The notes: generated by a model not told the origin, from the sequence alone. 64,000 nucleotides of DNA from Curtobacterium sp. UNCCL20 (GCF_900101675.1 NZ_FNKG01000001.1:1037378-1101377); one strand, 5' to 3'; positions 16,027 through 25,777 are shown, counted from the stretch's first letter. Translations and numbers: made by a program.

Positions 16027-18057
16027 CATCGCGGCGAGCTGGTCGTTGTACGCCTTGAGGTCCGCGTCGCCGTCGCGCTCGGCCTTGCGGTCGAGGCGCT
16101 TCGCGTCACGGACGTCGGACCGCATCCAGTTCCGCACCACGAGCAGCGCGACGAACACCATCGGGAGCTCGGACGCACCCCAGGCGATCCCGCCGCCGGT
16201 GTGCTGGTCGTCGAGGAGCGCGGCGTCGTTGGTCTGCCCGAGCGCATGGAACCAGTCGAGCGCGAACACCGACTGCGACGTCATCACCGCGACGCCGAAG
16301 AACGCGTGGAACGCCAGGGTCGCGAGCAGGGCGATGATGAGGATCGGGTACTGGGGCCGCTTCGGACCCGGGTCGACCCCGACGAACACCCAGAAGAACA
16401 GGTAGCCGCTGAACACGAAGTGCACGACCATCGCGACGTGCCACTCGTGCGACTGCATCGCGTACTGGTACGCCGGCGTGAAGTAGAACACGACGAGGGA
16501 CCCGGCGAAGATCACGCCCGCGACGGCCGGCTTCGCGAGGAACTGCATGTAGCGCGAGTGCGTGAAGAGCATCAGCCACTCGCGGGCACCGCGCGATCCG
16601 TCGTTCCGCACGGGCAGGGTGCGGAGGGCGAGGAGGACGGGGCCGCCCAGCACGAGCGGCAGCGGCACGAACATCATCAGCAGCATGTGCTGGAGCATGT
16701 GCGACGAGAAGTGGATCATGCCGTAGACCGCGGGACCCGCCGAGGTCGTCCAGATGAACAGCGCGCACCCGAGCAACCACGCGATCGTGCGGCCGACGGG
16801 CCACTTGTCGCCGCGCTGCCGGAGCTTGCGCACCGCGAGCAGGTACCAGCCGGCGCCGACGACGGCCAGCGCGAGCCACACCCAGTCGATGTGCCACTGG
16901 GTGAAGTAGGTCTGCACGGTCTGGGCCGGCGGGTAGGGGAACCCGATGAGCCCGGAGCGGGTGTCCTCGCCGGTCGCCGGGGTCTGCGGGATCGGCGGCT
17001 GCGAGCGGGACACGGCGACCGAGACGCCGATCGCGACCGCCATGAACACGATCTCGGCGAGGGCGAACCGCACGAAGAGCTTCCGGTCGAGCGGCGCGCG
17101 CAGCAGGCCCGGCACCAGACGGCGGCGCTGCACCACGCCGGCGAGCCCGAGCAGGACGAGGATCACGGCCTTGACCGTGATGAGCCACCCGTACGTCGTC
17201 GTGACGAGGTCGAGCGGCCCGGTGAGCCGGAGCGAGGCGTTCACGATGCCGGAGAACGCCACCGCGGCGAACGCCCACCCCGCGAGCGTCGAGTACCGCG
17301 AGACCACCCGGCCGGTGGCCCCCTTCATCCGGGTGCGGAGGAGCACGACGGCGACGAGTCCGCCGGCCCAGACGCAGACCGCGACGAGGTGCACCGCGAG
17401 CGAGTTCACCGCGTTCGCGTGCTCGAGCGACCCGGCCGCGTGACCGGAGAGCGCGAGGGGGAGGAGGGCGAAGAGGCCTGCCACGGTCGACACGGCGAGG
17501 GTCGTCACCCGGGTCGCGAACGCCGCGACGACCGTGCTGATGAGGATCGCCGCGGCGGAGACCACGAGCGCCTGGCCGATCTCGACCTGGAACGCGAAGA
17601 GCATGAAGTTGCGCGCGAACACCGGGCTGGTGAGCGGCACGCCGAGGGTGTTCGCCCCCGTGAAGACGATGCTGACGACCGCGGCGAGGAACCAGACCGC
17701 ACCGGTGACGGCGGCCCAGCGCGCGGCCCGGTGCTGGACGCTCGACATCGCGCCGTGGTCCTTCTTCTGCGCCGGCAGCGCGAACGCCGCCACGACGAGC
17801 AGCCCGATCGTCAGGGCGGCCATCGTGTCGTGCACCACCCGTGCGACCGGCAGGCCGTACTCGACGAGGTCACCGGCGGAGACCAGCTGCTGGTTCGCGG
17901 TGAACGCGCCGGTGAGCGTCATGCCGAGGATCGAGCACGCGACGGCGAGCGGGATCGCGATGACGAGGACCGTCGCGACGGTGGACGTGCGCGCGGTGAC
18001 GGGCGCGGAGTCCGGTGCCGTGCCTCCGGGCTGGGTTGCTGTGGGCGTGACGGTCAT
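16012..18057 (-). CDS. CopD-CtaG fusion: copper import / cytochrome oxidase copper-assembly membrane protein
   Basis: 681 residues, wholly membrane-embedded. Residues 1 to about 330 form a CopD-type domain (VHLVAVCVWAGGLVAVVLL, FSGIVNASLRL); the C-terminal half is CtaG_Cox11-type (IHFSSHMLQHMLLMM, FYFTPAYQYAM, FHAFFGVAVM) with many conserved His. Such fusions are common in actinobacteria and serve copper supply to the aa3/caa3 oxidase. ATG 18057 is chosen because the upstream in-frame sequence is not protein-like. The C-terminus is charged and cytosolic, and its last codons are duplicated downstream. Confidence 0.9.
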   Translation of the reverse strand: MTVTPTATQPGGTAPDSAPVTARTSTVATVLVIAIPLAVACSILGMTLTGAFTANQQLVSAGDLVEYGLPVARVVHDTMAALTIGLLVVAAFALPAQKKDHGAMSSVQHRAARWAAVTGAVWFLAAVVSIVFTGANTLGVPLTSPVFARNFMLFAFQVEIGQALVVSAAAILISTVVAAFATRVTTLAVSTVAGLFALLPLALSGHAAGSLEHANAVNSLAVHLVAVCVWAGGLVAVVLLRTRMKGATGRVVSRYSTLAGWAFAAVAFSGIVNASLRLTGPLDLVTTTYGWLITVKAVILVLLGLAGVVQRRRLVPGLLRAPLDRKLFVRFALAEIVFMAVAIGVSVAVSRSQPPIPQTPATGEDTRSGLIGFPYPPAQTVQTYFTQWHIDWVWLALAVVGAGWYLLAVRKLRQRGDKWPVGRTIAWLLGCALFIWTTSAGPAVYGMIHFSSHMLQHMLLMMFVPLPLVLGGPVLLALRTLPVRNDGSRGAREWLMLFTHSRYMQFLAKPAVAGVIFAGSLVVFYFTPAYQYAMQSHEWHVAMVVHFVFSGYLFFWVFVGVDPGPKRPQYPILIIALLATLAFHAFFGVAVMTSQSVFALDWFHALGQTNDAALLDDQHTGGGIAWGASELPMVFVALLVVRNWMRSDVRDAKRLDRKAERDGDADLKAYNDQLAAMNRRD

Positions 18058-18082
18058 GACCGTCCAATGGTAGGTGTTCTGA

Positions 18083-18130
18083 CTGGAGGCGCGGCGTGCG
18101 TCGCGCACGCCGGCTGCGGCCCGCCTCAGG
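18083..18130. repeat. Diverged GGAGGC-type palindrome near the ctaG start
   Basis: ACTGGAGGCGCGG on the left, a GCGTGCG/CGCACGC hairpin in the middle and GCCTCAGG on the right resemble the dispersed GCCTGGAGGC repeat, with an imperfect right arm. It lies between ctaG and the DUF6882 gene. Confidence 0.4.
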
Positions 18131-18821
18131 GTCGCGGCGTCGACCCCTGCAGCTGCGCGATCCGGCCGGCCTCGTCGAAGCGCAGCGTCAGTGCCCCGTC
18201 GGGCAGCGTCATCGTGGTGCCGTCCCACGGGACACCGCGGAGGGATGCGTAGCTCCCGACCGCCCGCCGGTGGTCGGACACCTCGATCGACTGCAGCCCC
18301 TCGGTCAGCACACGGAGCACGCGCGGTGCGCTCGGCTGGTCGAACAGGATCCCGTCGAGGAGCATCCACACCCGGGTTCCCCCGCCGACGGCGCCGCTGT
18401 ACCCGAACCACGACCCGGTCGCCAGTCGTGCGGCGATCGACAGCGCCCAGGACAGCTCGTAGCCGGCCCCGCGGTCGTCGTCCTCGTCGCCCGGCCAGAA
18501 CGGGACCTCACCGGAGACGAGCTCCGGGACGTCGTACCGCTCGCCGAAGGCCCGGGTCGCGTTCGCGGCGCCGACGACCTGCGCCGGGAACTGCCCCGGG
18601 TTCGCCCATCCCCACAGCCAGCTGCGCGGCCCGGGCGCGGCCGAGCCGAGCAGCTGGACGGGCAGCGTCACCGTCTCCGGCCCCGTGAAACGGAACTCGC
18701 CGGCGCCCAGGTCGACGGCCCAGTCGTGCTCCGGGAACCGGTCGGCCAGCTGCAGCTGTGCCTCGTGCGCGAGGAACACCCCGTCGGTGATGAGCGTGTC
18801 CAACCCCCGTGACCGTGTCAT
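18126..18821 (-). CDS. DUF6882 family protein
   Basis: 231 residues. Trp-rich central part (SWLWGWANPGQFP, GYELSWALSIAARLATGSWFGYSG) typical of the DUF6882 family of unknown function, with no known catalytic residues. ATG 18821 lies 7 bases after TAGGGT (18834-18829), so this mRNA is probably leaderless even though it is 10 bases downstream of the acetyltransferase gene. Confidence 0.75.
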   Translation of the reverse strand: MTRSRGLDTLITDGVFLAHEAQLQLADRFPEHDWAVDLGAGEFRFTGPETVTLPVQLLGSAAPGPRSWLWGWANPGQFPAQVVGAANATRAFGERYDVPELVSGEVPFWPGDEDDDRGAGYELSWALSIAARLATGSWFGYSGAVGGGTRVWMLLDGILFDQPSAPRVLRVLTEGLQSIEVSDHRRAVGSYASLRGVPWDGTTMTLPDGALTLRFDEAGRIAQLQGSTPRP

Positions 18822-18831
18822 GCGGTGGACC

Positions 18832-19932
18832 CTACCCCGCCGGGGTGGCGATCCGTCGCTCCCAGACGCCCTCGCTGCCGACGCCGACGAACCCGACCGC
18901 CTCGTTGACGTCGAGCATCGGTCGGTTCTCCTCGGCGTTGAACGTGATGATCGACGGGTGACCGCGGTGGTCCTGCTCGACGCGCTCGATCCCGACCACC
19001 TTGAGGAGCCACCCGAGCCGGTGCCCGCGGTGCTCGCGGAGGACGAGGGTGTCCCCCTGCATCACCGGCTGGTCGACGTTGTCCGGCACCGCCAGCTGCG
19101 TGAAACCTGCCAGGGTGGTGCTCTCGACGTGTTCGACGGCCACCGTGACCGCCGTCCGCGGAGACCGTTCGAGCAGCGCCTCGTGCTCGCGCAGCCGGTC
19201 TGCCGTCCACACGTCTTCGGGTTCCTCCATGTCGCCCTCCGGAGCGTCCGTGCTCATCCGTGTCTCGAGCAGGGCGATGCCGTCGAGCCACTGCTCGGGG
19301 GTGCGGCCGGTCCAGGTGTGCACCCGGTAGCCGGGCCCGGCGGCCGTCTCGGCGCGGGCGTGGAGTTCGCGGACCACGGACGGGTCGGCCGGGAGCGCGA
19401 GGCGGCTGATCCGGTTGACCTGACCGAACCGCCAGCCGCGAGCGGTCAGGAACCGGACGGCGGCCTCGTCCTCCGGCACCGCCCCGAACCCGGTCGGTGC
19501 CGGTCGGTACCCCGGGCCCGATGCCGGTCCGACCTGCCGGGACATCGCGGAGGTCTTCCACTGCGTGCGACCGTCGGCTCGGGCGAGCGCCTCGAGGTGA
19601 TCGGCCAGCAGGGTCCCCACCCCGCGCCGGCGGTGGTCCGGAGCGACGCCGAGCCAGATCCAGCAGTTCGGCGTGCCGGGCGCCTGCTTCGTGTCGTACA
19701 CCCCCGCTGCGACGACGGTGCCGTCCGACGAGTGGACGGCGACGAGCCGGCTCGGCGCCTCCGGGTCGAGGAGATAGGGGAGCTGTTCCTCGGGCGTCCA
19801 GAGGATCTCCGGCAGACCCGTCACGGACACCTCGGCGGCGTTCTGCACCGCTACCCACTCGCGGAAGGCGGCGACCCGGGCGGGGTCGTCGGTCATCGTG
19901 GCGGGGACGTCGAGTTCGGTGACGTGGTACAC
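18832..19932 (-). CDS. Tandem GNAT N-acetyltransferase
   Basis: 366 residues. An N-terminal GNAT domain carries the acetyl-CoA loop (VAPDHRRRGVGTLLADHL), and a second, weaker GNAT half follows with REHRGHRLGWLLKV and FNAEENRPMLDVNEAVGF. Such two-domain proteins acetylate small molecules or antibiotics (Eis- or MshD-like layout), but the substrate cannot be told. GTG 19932 has GGAGGG upstream. Confidence 0.85.
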   Translation of the reverse strand: MYHVTELDVPATMTDDPARVAAFREWVAVQNAAEVSVTGLPEILWTPEEQLPYLLDPEAPSRLVAVHSSDGTVVAAGVYDTKQAPGTPNCWIWLGVAPDHRRRGVGTLLADHLEALARADGRTQWKTSAMSRQVGPASGPGYRPAPTGFGAVPEDEAAVRFLTARGWRFGQVNRISRLALPADPSVVRELHARAETAAGPGYRVHTWTGRTPEQWLDGIALLETRMSTDAPEGDMEEPEDVWTADRLREHEALLERSPRTAVTVAVEHVESTTLAGFTQLAVPDNVDQPVMQGDTLVLREHRGHRLGWLLKVVGIERVEQDHRGHPSIITFNAEENRPMLDVNEAVGFVGVGSEGVWERRIATPAG

Positions 19933-20014
19933 GGTCGGTCCCTCCGCCGTCCCGCACGGTGCAGGGCAGCCGAGCAGCTTATCGACGTGGACCCGCTGCC
20001 GCTAGGCTTCCACC

Positions 20015-20602
20015 GTGCTGCTCTCCGACCGCGACATCACCGCCCAGCTCGCCGAGGGCCGGATCGGCCTCGACCCGTACGACGCCTCGCTCGTCCAGCC
20101 CTCGAGCATCGACGTCCGGCTCGACAAGTTCTTCCGGCTGTTCGACAACCACAAGTACCCGCACATCGACCCCGCGGTCGACCAGCCCGACCTCACCCGT
20201 CTGGTGGAGACCGACCCGGACGAGGCGTTCGTGCTGCACCCGGGGGAGTTCGTCCTGGGCTCGACGTACGAGGTCGTGACGCTCCCCGACGACATCGCGG
20301 CGCGACTCGAGGGCAAGAGCTCGCTCGGGCGCCTCGGCCTGCTGACCCACTCGACGGCGGGCTTCATCGACCCGGGCTTCTCCGGGCACGTCACGCTCGA
20401 GCTCTCGAACGTCGCGACCCTGCCGATCAAGCTCTGGCCGGGCATGAAGATCGGGCAGCTCTGCTTCTTCCAGCTGTCGAGCCCCGCCGAGAAGCCCTAC
20501 GGGTCGGCCGAGTACCAGTCGCGCTACCAGGGGCAGCGCGGCCCGACGGCCTCACGCTCGGCGCAGAACTTCCTGCGGACGGACGTCTCCGGGCGCTCCT
20601 GA
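20015..20602 (+). CDS. dcd: dCTP deaminase (actinobacterial type)
   Basis: 195 residues with the family features [37 protein letters not shown], and the C-terminal segment [17 protein letters not shown]. It deaminates dCTP toward dUMP/dUTP for thymidylate synthesis; actinobacterial members of this size are often bifunctional deaminase/dUTPases. The GTG start is exactly 6 bases after TAGGCT (20003-20008), a clear leaderless promoter. No gene overlaps it; a toxin-antitoxin-like pair follows. Confidence 0.95.
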   Translation: MLLSDRDITAQLAEGRIGLDPYDASLVQPSSIDVRLDKFFRLFDNHKYPHIDPAVDQPDLTRLVETDPDEAFVLHPGEFVLGSTYEVVTLPDDIAARLEGKSSLGRLGLLTHSTAGFIDPGFSGHVTLELSNVATLPIKLWPGMKIGQLCFFQLSSPAEKPYGSAEYQSRYQGQRGPTASRSAQNFLRTDVSGRS

Positions 20603-20692
20603 GACGAGCGGCCGCCGCTCCGACGGGTCGCGGCCGGTTGTCGCCGGAGCGTGGGGACGCGCGAAATTCTGCATTCTGTGTATCGTTGCAGC

Positions 20693-21208
20693 ATGACCGC
20701 AGTCCTCACCCGGCAGGCGACACCGGTGTCCGCCGCCGCGCTCATCCGCGACGCCCGGCTCCGCGCGGAGCTGACCCAGGTACAGCTCGCGGTCCGAGCC
20801 GGAGTCACCCAGAGCGTCATCAGCACGTACGAGAACGGCCGCCGCGAACCGTCGCTCGCCGCCTTGCAGCGGCTCCTGCTCGCCGCCGGGTTCACGACGA
20901 CGATCGACCTCTGCCCGGTGGAGGACCCACCACCGCTCCGCGACCGGGTGTCGGCCGTCCGTCGGGAACTCACCGCGATCGTCGAGCGCTTCGGCGGCCG
21001 GAACCCCCGGCTGTTCGGCAGCGTGGCCCGCGGGGAGGACGGTCCGTCGAGCGACGTCGACCTGATGGTGGACCTCGATCCCGGGCTCGGCATCTTCGCG
21101 CTGATGCGGATCCAGGACGGCGCGGAGCAGCTCCTCGGCGTGCGCGTCGACGTCGTGGACGCGGCGGGCATGGGAAACGACGCGGTGCAGGACGCGGTGC
21201 CGCTGTGA
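20693..21208 (+). CDS. HTH-MNT fusion: XRE DNA-binding domain plus minimal nucleotidyltransferase (antitoxin-like)
   Basis: 171 residues. An XRE helix-turn-helix at about 16-67 (AELTQVQLAVRAGVTQSVIS, YENGRREPS) is followed by a minimal nucleotidyltransferase with GSVARG (109-114) and the acid pair Asp121/Asp123 in SSDVDLMVDLD. MNT proteins inactivate HepT toxins by nucleotide transfer. Fusion to XRE would let the antitoxin also repress its own promoter. The stop overlaps the next gene as GTGA, as expected for an antitoxin-toxin pair. ATG 20693 follows a weak site; an AT-rich promoter-like TATCGT lies just upstream. Confidence 0.85.
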   Translation: MTAVLTRQATPVSAAALIRDARLRAELTQVQLAVRAGVTQSVISTYENGRREPSLAALQRLLLAAGFTTTIDLCPVEDPPPLRDRVSAVRRELTAIVERFGGRNPRLFGSVARGEDGPSSDVDLMVDLDPGLGIFALMRIQDGAEQLLGVRVDVVDAAGMGNDAVQDAVPL

Positions 21209-21540
21209 GCCGGCAGGTCGGGGACCGCCTCGACGACGTCCTCACGGCGTGTGCGGTGATCCGCCGGTACGTCGACGACGGGTCGTTGCCGGAGGAGCTC
21301 GTGTACGACGCGGTCCGGATGCGTCTCGTCGAGATCGGTGAGGCGGTCCGGATGCTCCCGAGTTCGGTCACCTCGACCGAACCGGGCATCCCGTGGTCGC
21401 GGGTGTCGCTGCTGGGGGAGCGGCTCACCCGTCGGTACTTCGACACGACGCCGGCAGTGGTCTTCGGGACGGCCAGGGTGGACGTGCCGTCGCTGTGCGA
21501 CGCGGTCCGCCGCTTGCGCGCCGCGCACTGCTCGTCGTGA
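21205..21540 (+). CDS. HepT-like (DUF86) protein, toxin partner with altered active-site motif
   Basis: 111 residues from GTG 21205. Helical throughout; the pattern around VEIGEAV ... PWSRVSLLGERLTRRYF ... VPSL matches HepT/DUF86 proteins. The canonical RNase motif R-N-x3-H-x-Y aligns to Gly71-Glu72-Arg-Leu-Thr-Arg76-Arg-Tyr78: both the Arg-Asn pair and the His are replaced, while the Tyr modified by MNT is kept. It may be a non-nuclease relative, use other residues, or be a decayed toxin. Paired with the HTH-MNT gene upstream. Confidence 0.75.
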   Translation: MSRQVGDRLDDVLTACAVIRRYVDDGSLPEELVYDAVRMRLVEIGEAVRMLPSSVTSTEPGIPWSRVSLLGERLTRRYFDTTPAVVFGTARVDVPSLCDAVRRLRAAHCSS

Positions 21541-21543
21541 CCG

Positions 21544-21593
21544 CCGTCGGACTGGAGGCCCGTGGCGGCGCCGCCACGGGCCTCCAGTCCGAC
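21544..21593. repeat. Perfect palindrome of about 50 bp of the GGACTGGAGGC family
   Basis: Directly after the HepT-like gene, each arm of about 25 bases runs CGTCGGACTGGAGGCCCGTG then GGCGGC, with an exact reverse complement and no loop. This is the most perfect member of the dispersed repeat family in the window. Confidence 0.8.
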
Positions 21594-21660
21594 GCCCCGT
21601 GCGTGCACCGCACGTCGCCAGTCCGACGCCCCGTGCGTGCACCGCACGTCGCCCGCCCGA
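21594..21660. repeat. Two direct copies of a ~35-bp unit following the palindrome
   Basis: The unit, beginning CAGTCCGACGCCCCGTGCGT, occurs twice in tandem (from about 21587 and about 21620). Its start overlaps the right arm of the palindrome, and each copy contains a small GTGC/GCAC inverted repeat. Confidence 0.65.
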
Positions 21661-21664
21661 CGCA

Positions 21665-21702
21665 GGACGGCCCCGCCTCGCCGAAGCGAGACGGGGCCGT
21701 CC
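21665..21702. terminator. Strong hairpin between HepT-like gene and chvE
   Basis: GGACGGCCCCG pairs with CGGGGCCGTCC, extended after one mismatch by CTCG/CGAG around a CGAA loop. It sits 17 bases after the end of chvE (minus strand) and after the toxin-like gene on the plus strand, so it can serve both directions; no clear U-tract. Confidence 0.7.
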
Positions 21703-21718
21703 GTGTGTGCTGAGGAGA

Positions 21719-22810
21719 TCAGCCCTTCTTGGCGAGCGCCTCGAGGGTGTCGTTGCCCTTGTAGGCCTCGACCGCGTTCTCCTTGGTGACGAGGATCGGG
21801 GTCAGCTCGACCGCCGGGACCACCTTGGCACCGTTGTCGTTGTTCTTGTCCTTGGTCGTCTTCGGCGTCTTGCCGTCAGCGAGGTCGGACACCAGGTCGA
21901 TGGCCGCCTGGGCCTCTTCCGTCGTGTTCTTGTAGATCGTCGAGTACTGCGTGCCGTTCATGATGAGCGGGATCGACGCGGTCTCGGAGTCCTGACCGGT
22001 GACGATGGGGTTCGGCTTGCCGGCCGCCTTCGTCGCGGTGAGGATCGCACGGGCGAGCGTGTCGTTCGGCGACAGGACGCCGTCGAGCTCGGTGCTCGTG
22101 TACGACTTCGTCAGGATGTCGGTCATGCGCGACTGGGCGTTCTGCGCGAGCCAGCCCTGCGTGGTGACCTTCGAGAACGAGGTCTGACCCGAGACGACCT
22201 TGATCGTGCCGTCGTCGATCTTCGGCTGGAGGACGTCCATCGCACCGTTGAAGAACACGGAGGCGTTGGCGTCGTCCGGCGAACCGGCGAAGAGCTCGAC
22301 GTTGTACGGGCCGCTCGACTTCTTGGCCTTCATGCCGTCGAGGAGAGCCTGCGCCTGCAGCTGACCGACCTTGAAGTTGTTGAAGGCGACGTAGTAGTCG
22401 ACGTTCTTGGTGTTCAGGATGTTGCGGTCCCAGGCGATGACCGTCGCGCCGGACTTCTTCGCCGCGGAGACCTGCGTGCCGAGCTGCGAGCCGTCGGCCG
22501 CACCGACGATGATCGCCTTCGCGCCCTTGGTCACCATCGACTGGATCTGACCCTGCTGGTCGGGGACCGGGTTGCCGGCGTTCGCGTACTGGATGTCGGC
22601 CTTGAAGCCGGCGTCCTCGATCGACTTCTTGAACGCGGCGCCCGCGAGCACCCAGTTCTGCGAGGTCTTCGCCGGGAGGGCGACACCGATGAGGTCGCCC
22701 TTCTTGATGCCCGAGTCGGAGCCCGAGTCGGTGCCGCGAGCCGAGCAGCCGCTGAGGGCGAGGCCCGCGACGAGTGCCAGGCCGATGCCGGCGATGAGCT
22801 TCTTGCGCAT
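21719..22810 (-). CDS. chvE: Multiple-monosaccharide ABC transporter, substrate-binding lipoprotein
   Basis: 363 residues. Lipoprotein signal with the lipobox ALSGC near residue 22, then a periplasmic-binding fold of the ribose/ChvE type: LPAKTSQNWVLAGAAFKKSI, SGATVIAWDRNI, ELFAGSPDDANA, GVLSPNDTLARAI, IVTGQDSE. Arabinose, xylose, glucose and galactose are typical ligands of the family. It is the last gene of the mmsA-mmsB-chvE unit. ATG 22810 has GAGGAGGGA upstream. Confidence 0.92.
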   Translation of the reverse strand: MRKKLIAGIGLALVAGLALSGCSARGTDSGSDSGIKKGDLIGVALPAKTSQNWVLAGAAFKKSIEDAGFKADIQYANAGNPVPDQQGQIQSMVTKGAKAIIVGAADGSQLGTQVSAAKKSGATVIAWDRNILNTKNVDYYVAFNNFKVGQLQAQALLDGMKAKKSSGPYNVELFAGSPDDANASVFFNGAMDVLQPKIDDGTIKVVSGQTSFSKVTTQGWLAQNAQSRMTDILTKSYTSTELDGVLSPNDTLARAILTATKAAGKPNPIVTGQDSETASIPLIMNGTQYSTIYKNTTEEAQAAIDLVSDLADGKTPKTTKDKNNDNGAKVVPAVELTPILVTKENAVEAYKGNDTLEALAKKG

Positions 22811-22860
22811 GAGATTGCTTTCTCTTCGTTGAGGAGGGATTGCTGTGGTGAGGGGTTCGT

Positions 22861-22888
22861 GCGGTCGGCCACCGGAGCGGCCGACCGC
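22861..22888 (-). terminator. Intergenic hairpin between mmsB and chvE
   Basis: A 10-bp stem GCGGTCGGCC/GGCCGACCGC with an 8-base loop separates the permease from the binding-protein gene. Hairpins here often protect or partially terminate transcripts so that the binding protein is made at a different level from the permease; that role is inferred. Confidence 0.55.
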
Positions 22889-22895
22889 CACGTCT

Positions 22896-24188
22896 TTACT
22901 GGGTGTTGACCTTCTCCGGCTGGTCCTCGATGGACCGCGGCTGCTGCGAGGCCACGGTGTTCTGTTCCGTGTCCTTCCGCTGGAACTGCCGCATCATGCC
23001 GCCGATGAGCGAAGGACGACCCTGCGACTTGGAGTAGACGTCGAAGGCGACGGCCACGAGCAGGACCAGACCGCGGATGATCTGTACGCGGTTCGACTCG
23101 AGGCCGATCAGCGACAGACCGTTCGAGAGGAGCGCCATCACGAGACCACCGATGATGGAACCGGAGATGGTGCCGATGCCACCGGCGACCGCGGCGCCAC
23201 CGACGAACACGGCGGCGATCGCGTCGAGCTCCCAGCCGGTGCCGTCAGCCGGGCCCGAAGCACCCGAGTAGCCGACGAACACCATGCCGGCGATCGCGGC
23301 GAGGACCGACATGTTCATCATGACGAAGAAGTTGACCTTGCGGGCGCTGACGCCGGACAGGATCGCGGCGTTCGCGTTGCCACCGACGGCGTAGACCTGG
23401 CGGCCGAAGATCGTGTTCTTGGTGATGAAGCCGTAGACGATGGTCAGGACGCCGAGGATGATCGCGACGATCGGGATCGACGTGCCGACCGGGCCGGCGG
23501 CGAACAGGTAGGTGGCGACGAGGGTCACCAGGACGAGGACGCCGGTGCGGACGATCGAGACCCAGAGCGGGAGGAGCTCGGCCTGCATCTTCTTGCGACG
23601 CTGGCGGCCACGGGCCTCCATGAAGATCAGCACGAGGCAGGTGACGATGCCGAGGATCAGCGTGCCGTTGGAGAACCCGAAGTCCGGACCGAAGTCGGGC
23701 AGGAAGCCCGCGCCGATCGTCGTGTAGTCGTCGGGGACGGGCACGGACGTCGAGTTGCCGATGATCTGGTTCGCACCGCGGAAGATCAGCTGACCGGCGA
23801 GCGTCACGATGAAGGCCGGGACCTTCACGAACGCGACCCAGAAGCCCTGCCACGCGCCGACCGCGGCACCCACGGCGAGGCCGAGGATGATGGCGAGCCA
23901 GGCCGGGAAGTTCCACTGCGACATGGACTGCGCCACGATGATGCCCGTGAACGCCGCGACCGAACCGACCGACAGGTCGATGTGGCCGGCGATGATCACC
24001 ATCACCATCCCCAGCGCGAGGATGAGGATGTAGGAGTACTGCAGGAACACGTTGATGATGTTCGTGGGCTCGAGGATGAGCCCGTTCGTGGCGATCGAGA
24101 AGATGATCAGGATCGCGATCAACGCGATGATCATGCCGTACTGGCCGATGGAGTTGCCCTTGCCGAAGAGCAGTTTCAGGTTCTTCAT
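22896..24188 (-). CDS. mmsB: Multiple-monosaccharide ABC transporter, permease
   Basis: 430 residues with about 10 hydrophobic spans. Family segments: [53 protein letters not shown] and [20 protein letters not shown]. It is the membrane channel of the ChvE system. The ATG at 24188 overlaps the mmsA stop by four bases (ATGA). Confidence 0.93.
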   Translation of the reverse strand: MKNLKLLFGKGNSIGQYGMIIALIAILIIFSIATNGLILEPTNIINVFLQYSYILILALGMVMVIIAGHIDLSVGSVAAFTGIIVAQSMSQWNFPAWLAIILGLAVGAAVGAWQGFWVAFVKVPAFIVTLAGQLIFRGANQIIGNSTSVPVPDDYTTIGAGFLPDFGPDFGFSNGTLILGIVTCLVLIFMEARGRQRRKKMQAELLPLWVSIVRTGVLVLVTLVATYLFAAGPVGTSIPIVAIILGVLTIVYGFITKNTIFGRQVYAVGGNANAAILSGVSARKVNFFVMMNMSVLAAIAGMVFVGYSGASGPADGTGWELDAIAAVFVGGAAVAGGIGTISGSIIGGLVMALLSNGLSLIGLESNRVQIIRGLVLLVAVAFDVYSKSQGRPSLIGGMMRQFQRKDTEQNTVASQQPRSIEDQPEKVNTQ

Positions 24189-25777
24189 GAGACGGGAGCG
24201 CCCTTCCGCGCGGAGGTCATGCTGCGCATGAGCGTTTCTGGATCGGCCTGGTCCGCGGGGACGTCAGCCGTGATCTGGCCCTCGAAGATCGTGTAGATCC
24301 GGTCGGAGAGGCCGAGGAGTTCGGGGAGCTCGGAGGAGATGAGGATGATGCCCTTCCCCTGTGCTGCGAGCTGCTGGATGATGCCGTAGATCTCGAACTT
24401 CGCGCCCACGTCGATGCCGCGGGTCGGTTCGTCGAGGATGAGGATGTCCGGGTCGGTGAACATCCACTTGGACAGGACGACCTTCTGCTGGTTCCCGCCG
24501 GAGAGCTTCCCGACGTTCTCCTCGACCGTCGGCACCTTGGTGCGGAGCAGCTTCCGGTACTTCTCGGCGACGTCGTACTCCTCCAGGGAGTCGACGACAC
24601 CGGCCTTCGAGATCTTCTGCAGGTCGGCCGAGACCGTGGAGCGCTTGACCGTGTCGAGCAGGTTCAGCCCCAGGGCCTTGCGGTCCTCGGAGACGTAGCC
24701 CATGCCGTTCTCGATCGCCTGCTGGACGTTGGTGACCTTGATCTCGTGGCCGTCCTTGATGATCTGACCGCCGAGCCAGGTGCCGTACGAGCGTCCGAAC
24801 AGGCTCATCGCCAGCTCGGTGCGGCCGGCGCCCATCAGGCCCGCGAAGCCGACGATCTCGCCGCGCTTCACGTGGAAGTTCGAGCCCTTGCAGACCAGGC
24901 GCGACGCGTCGAGCGGGTGCTGCACGGTCCAGTCGCGGACCTCGAAGAAGGTCTCGCCGATCTTCGGGGTGCGGTCCGGGAAGCGGGACTCGAGCGACCG
25001 GCCGACCATGCCGCGGATGATGCGGTCCTCGTTGACGCCGTCGCCCTTGACGTTCAGCGTCTCGATGGTCTTGCCGTCGCGGATGATCGTGATCTCGTCG
25101 GCGATCTGCTCGATCTCGTTCAGCTTGTGGCTGATGATGATGCTCGAGATGCCCTTGGCCTTCAGCCCGACGATGAGGTCGAGCAGGTGCTGCGAGTCGT
25201 TCTCGTTGAGCGCGGCGGTCGGCTCGTCGAGGATGAGGAGCTTGACGTCCTTGTGCAGGGCCTTGGCGATCTCGACGAGCTGCTGCTTGCCGACGCCGAT
25301 GCTCTTGATCTGCGTGTCCGGGTCGTCGCTGAGGCCGACGCGGGCGAGCAGGTCCTGGGCGCGCAGCTGCGCGGCGGTCCAGTCGATGACGCCGAACTTG
25401 CCGGGCTCGTTGCCGAGGAACAGGTTCTCGGTGATCGAGAGCTCCGGGATGAGCGCGAGCTCCTGGTGGATGATGACGATGCCGGCCTGCTCGGACTGCT
25501 TGATGTCCTTGAAGCGGACCTCGTCGCCCTCGAAGACGATCTCGCCCTCGTAGGTGCCGTAGGGGTAGACGCCCGACAGGACCTTCATCAGGGTCGACTT
25601 GCCGGCGCCGTTCTCGCCGCAGATCGCGTGGATCTCGCCGGCTCGGACGCTGAGCGAGACGTCGGAGAGCGCCTTCACACCAGGGAACTCCTTGGTGATC
25701 GAACGCATCTCGAGGATCGTCTCGGGTGCGGTGATCGACCGGGTCTCGAGTCCGGTGTCGATCGGGGTTGACGCCAC
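24185..25777 (-). CDS. mmsA: Multiple-monosaccharide ABC transporter, double ATPase
   Basis: 530 residues, two ABC domains as in RbsA/XylG/MmsA. First domain: Walker [11 protein letters not shown], signature [16 protein letters not shown], Walker [12 protein letters not shown]. Second: the degenerate P-loop [10 protein letters not shown], signature [14 protein letters not shown] and [19 protein letters not shown] 25777 is chosen because AAGGAGATG precedes it. Transcription should start near 25949, just upstream of a LacI-type operator. First gene of the unit. Confidence 0.94.
   Translation of the reverse strand: MASTPIDTGLETRSITAPETILEMRSITKEFPGVKALSDVSLSVRAGEIHAICGENGAGKSTLMKVLSGVYPYGTYEGEIVFEGDEVRFKDIKQSEQAGIVIIHQELALIPELSITENLFLGNEPGKFGVIDWTAAQLRAQDLLARVGLSDDPDTQIKSIGVGKQQLVEIAKALHKDVKLLILDEPTAALNENDSQHLLDLIVGLKAKGISSIIISHKLNEIEQIADEITIIRDGKTIETLNVKGDGVNEDRIIRGMVGRSLESRFPDRTPKIGETFFEVRDWTVQHPLDASRLVCKGSNFHVKRGEIVGFAGLMGAGRTELAMSLFGRSYGTWLGGQIIKDGHEIKVTNVQQAIENGMGYVSEDRKALGLNLLDTVKRSTVSADLQKISKAGVVDSLEEYDVAEKYRKLLRTKVPTVEENVGKLSGGNQQKVVLSKWMFTDPDILILDEPTRGIDVGAKFEIYGIIQQLAAQGKGIILISSELPELLGLSDRIYTIFEGQITADVPADQADPETLMRSMTSARKGAPVS

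Noticed and set aside
22845..24296. Long plus-strand frames opposite mmsB and mmsA
   Set aside because: Asp/Arg/Glu/His-rich shadows of high-GC genes; the minus-strand products are clear transporter proteins.
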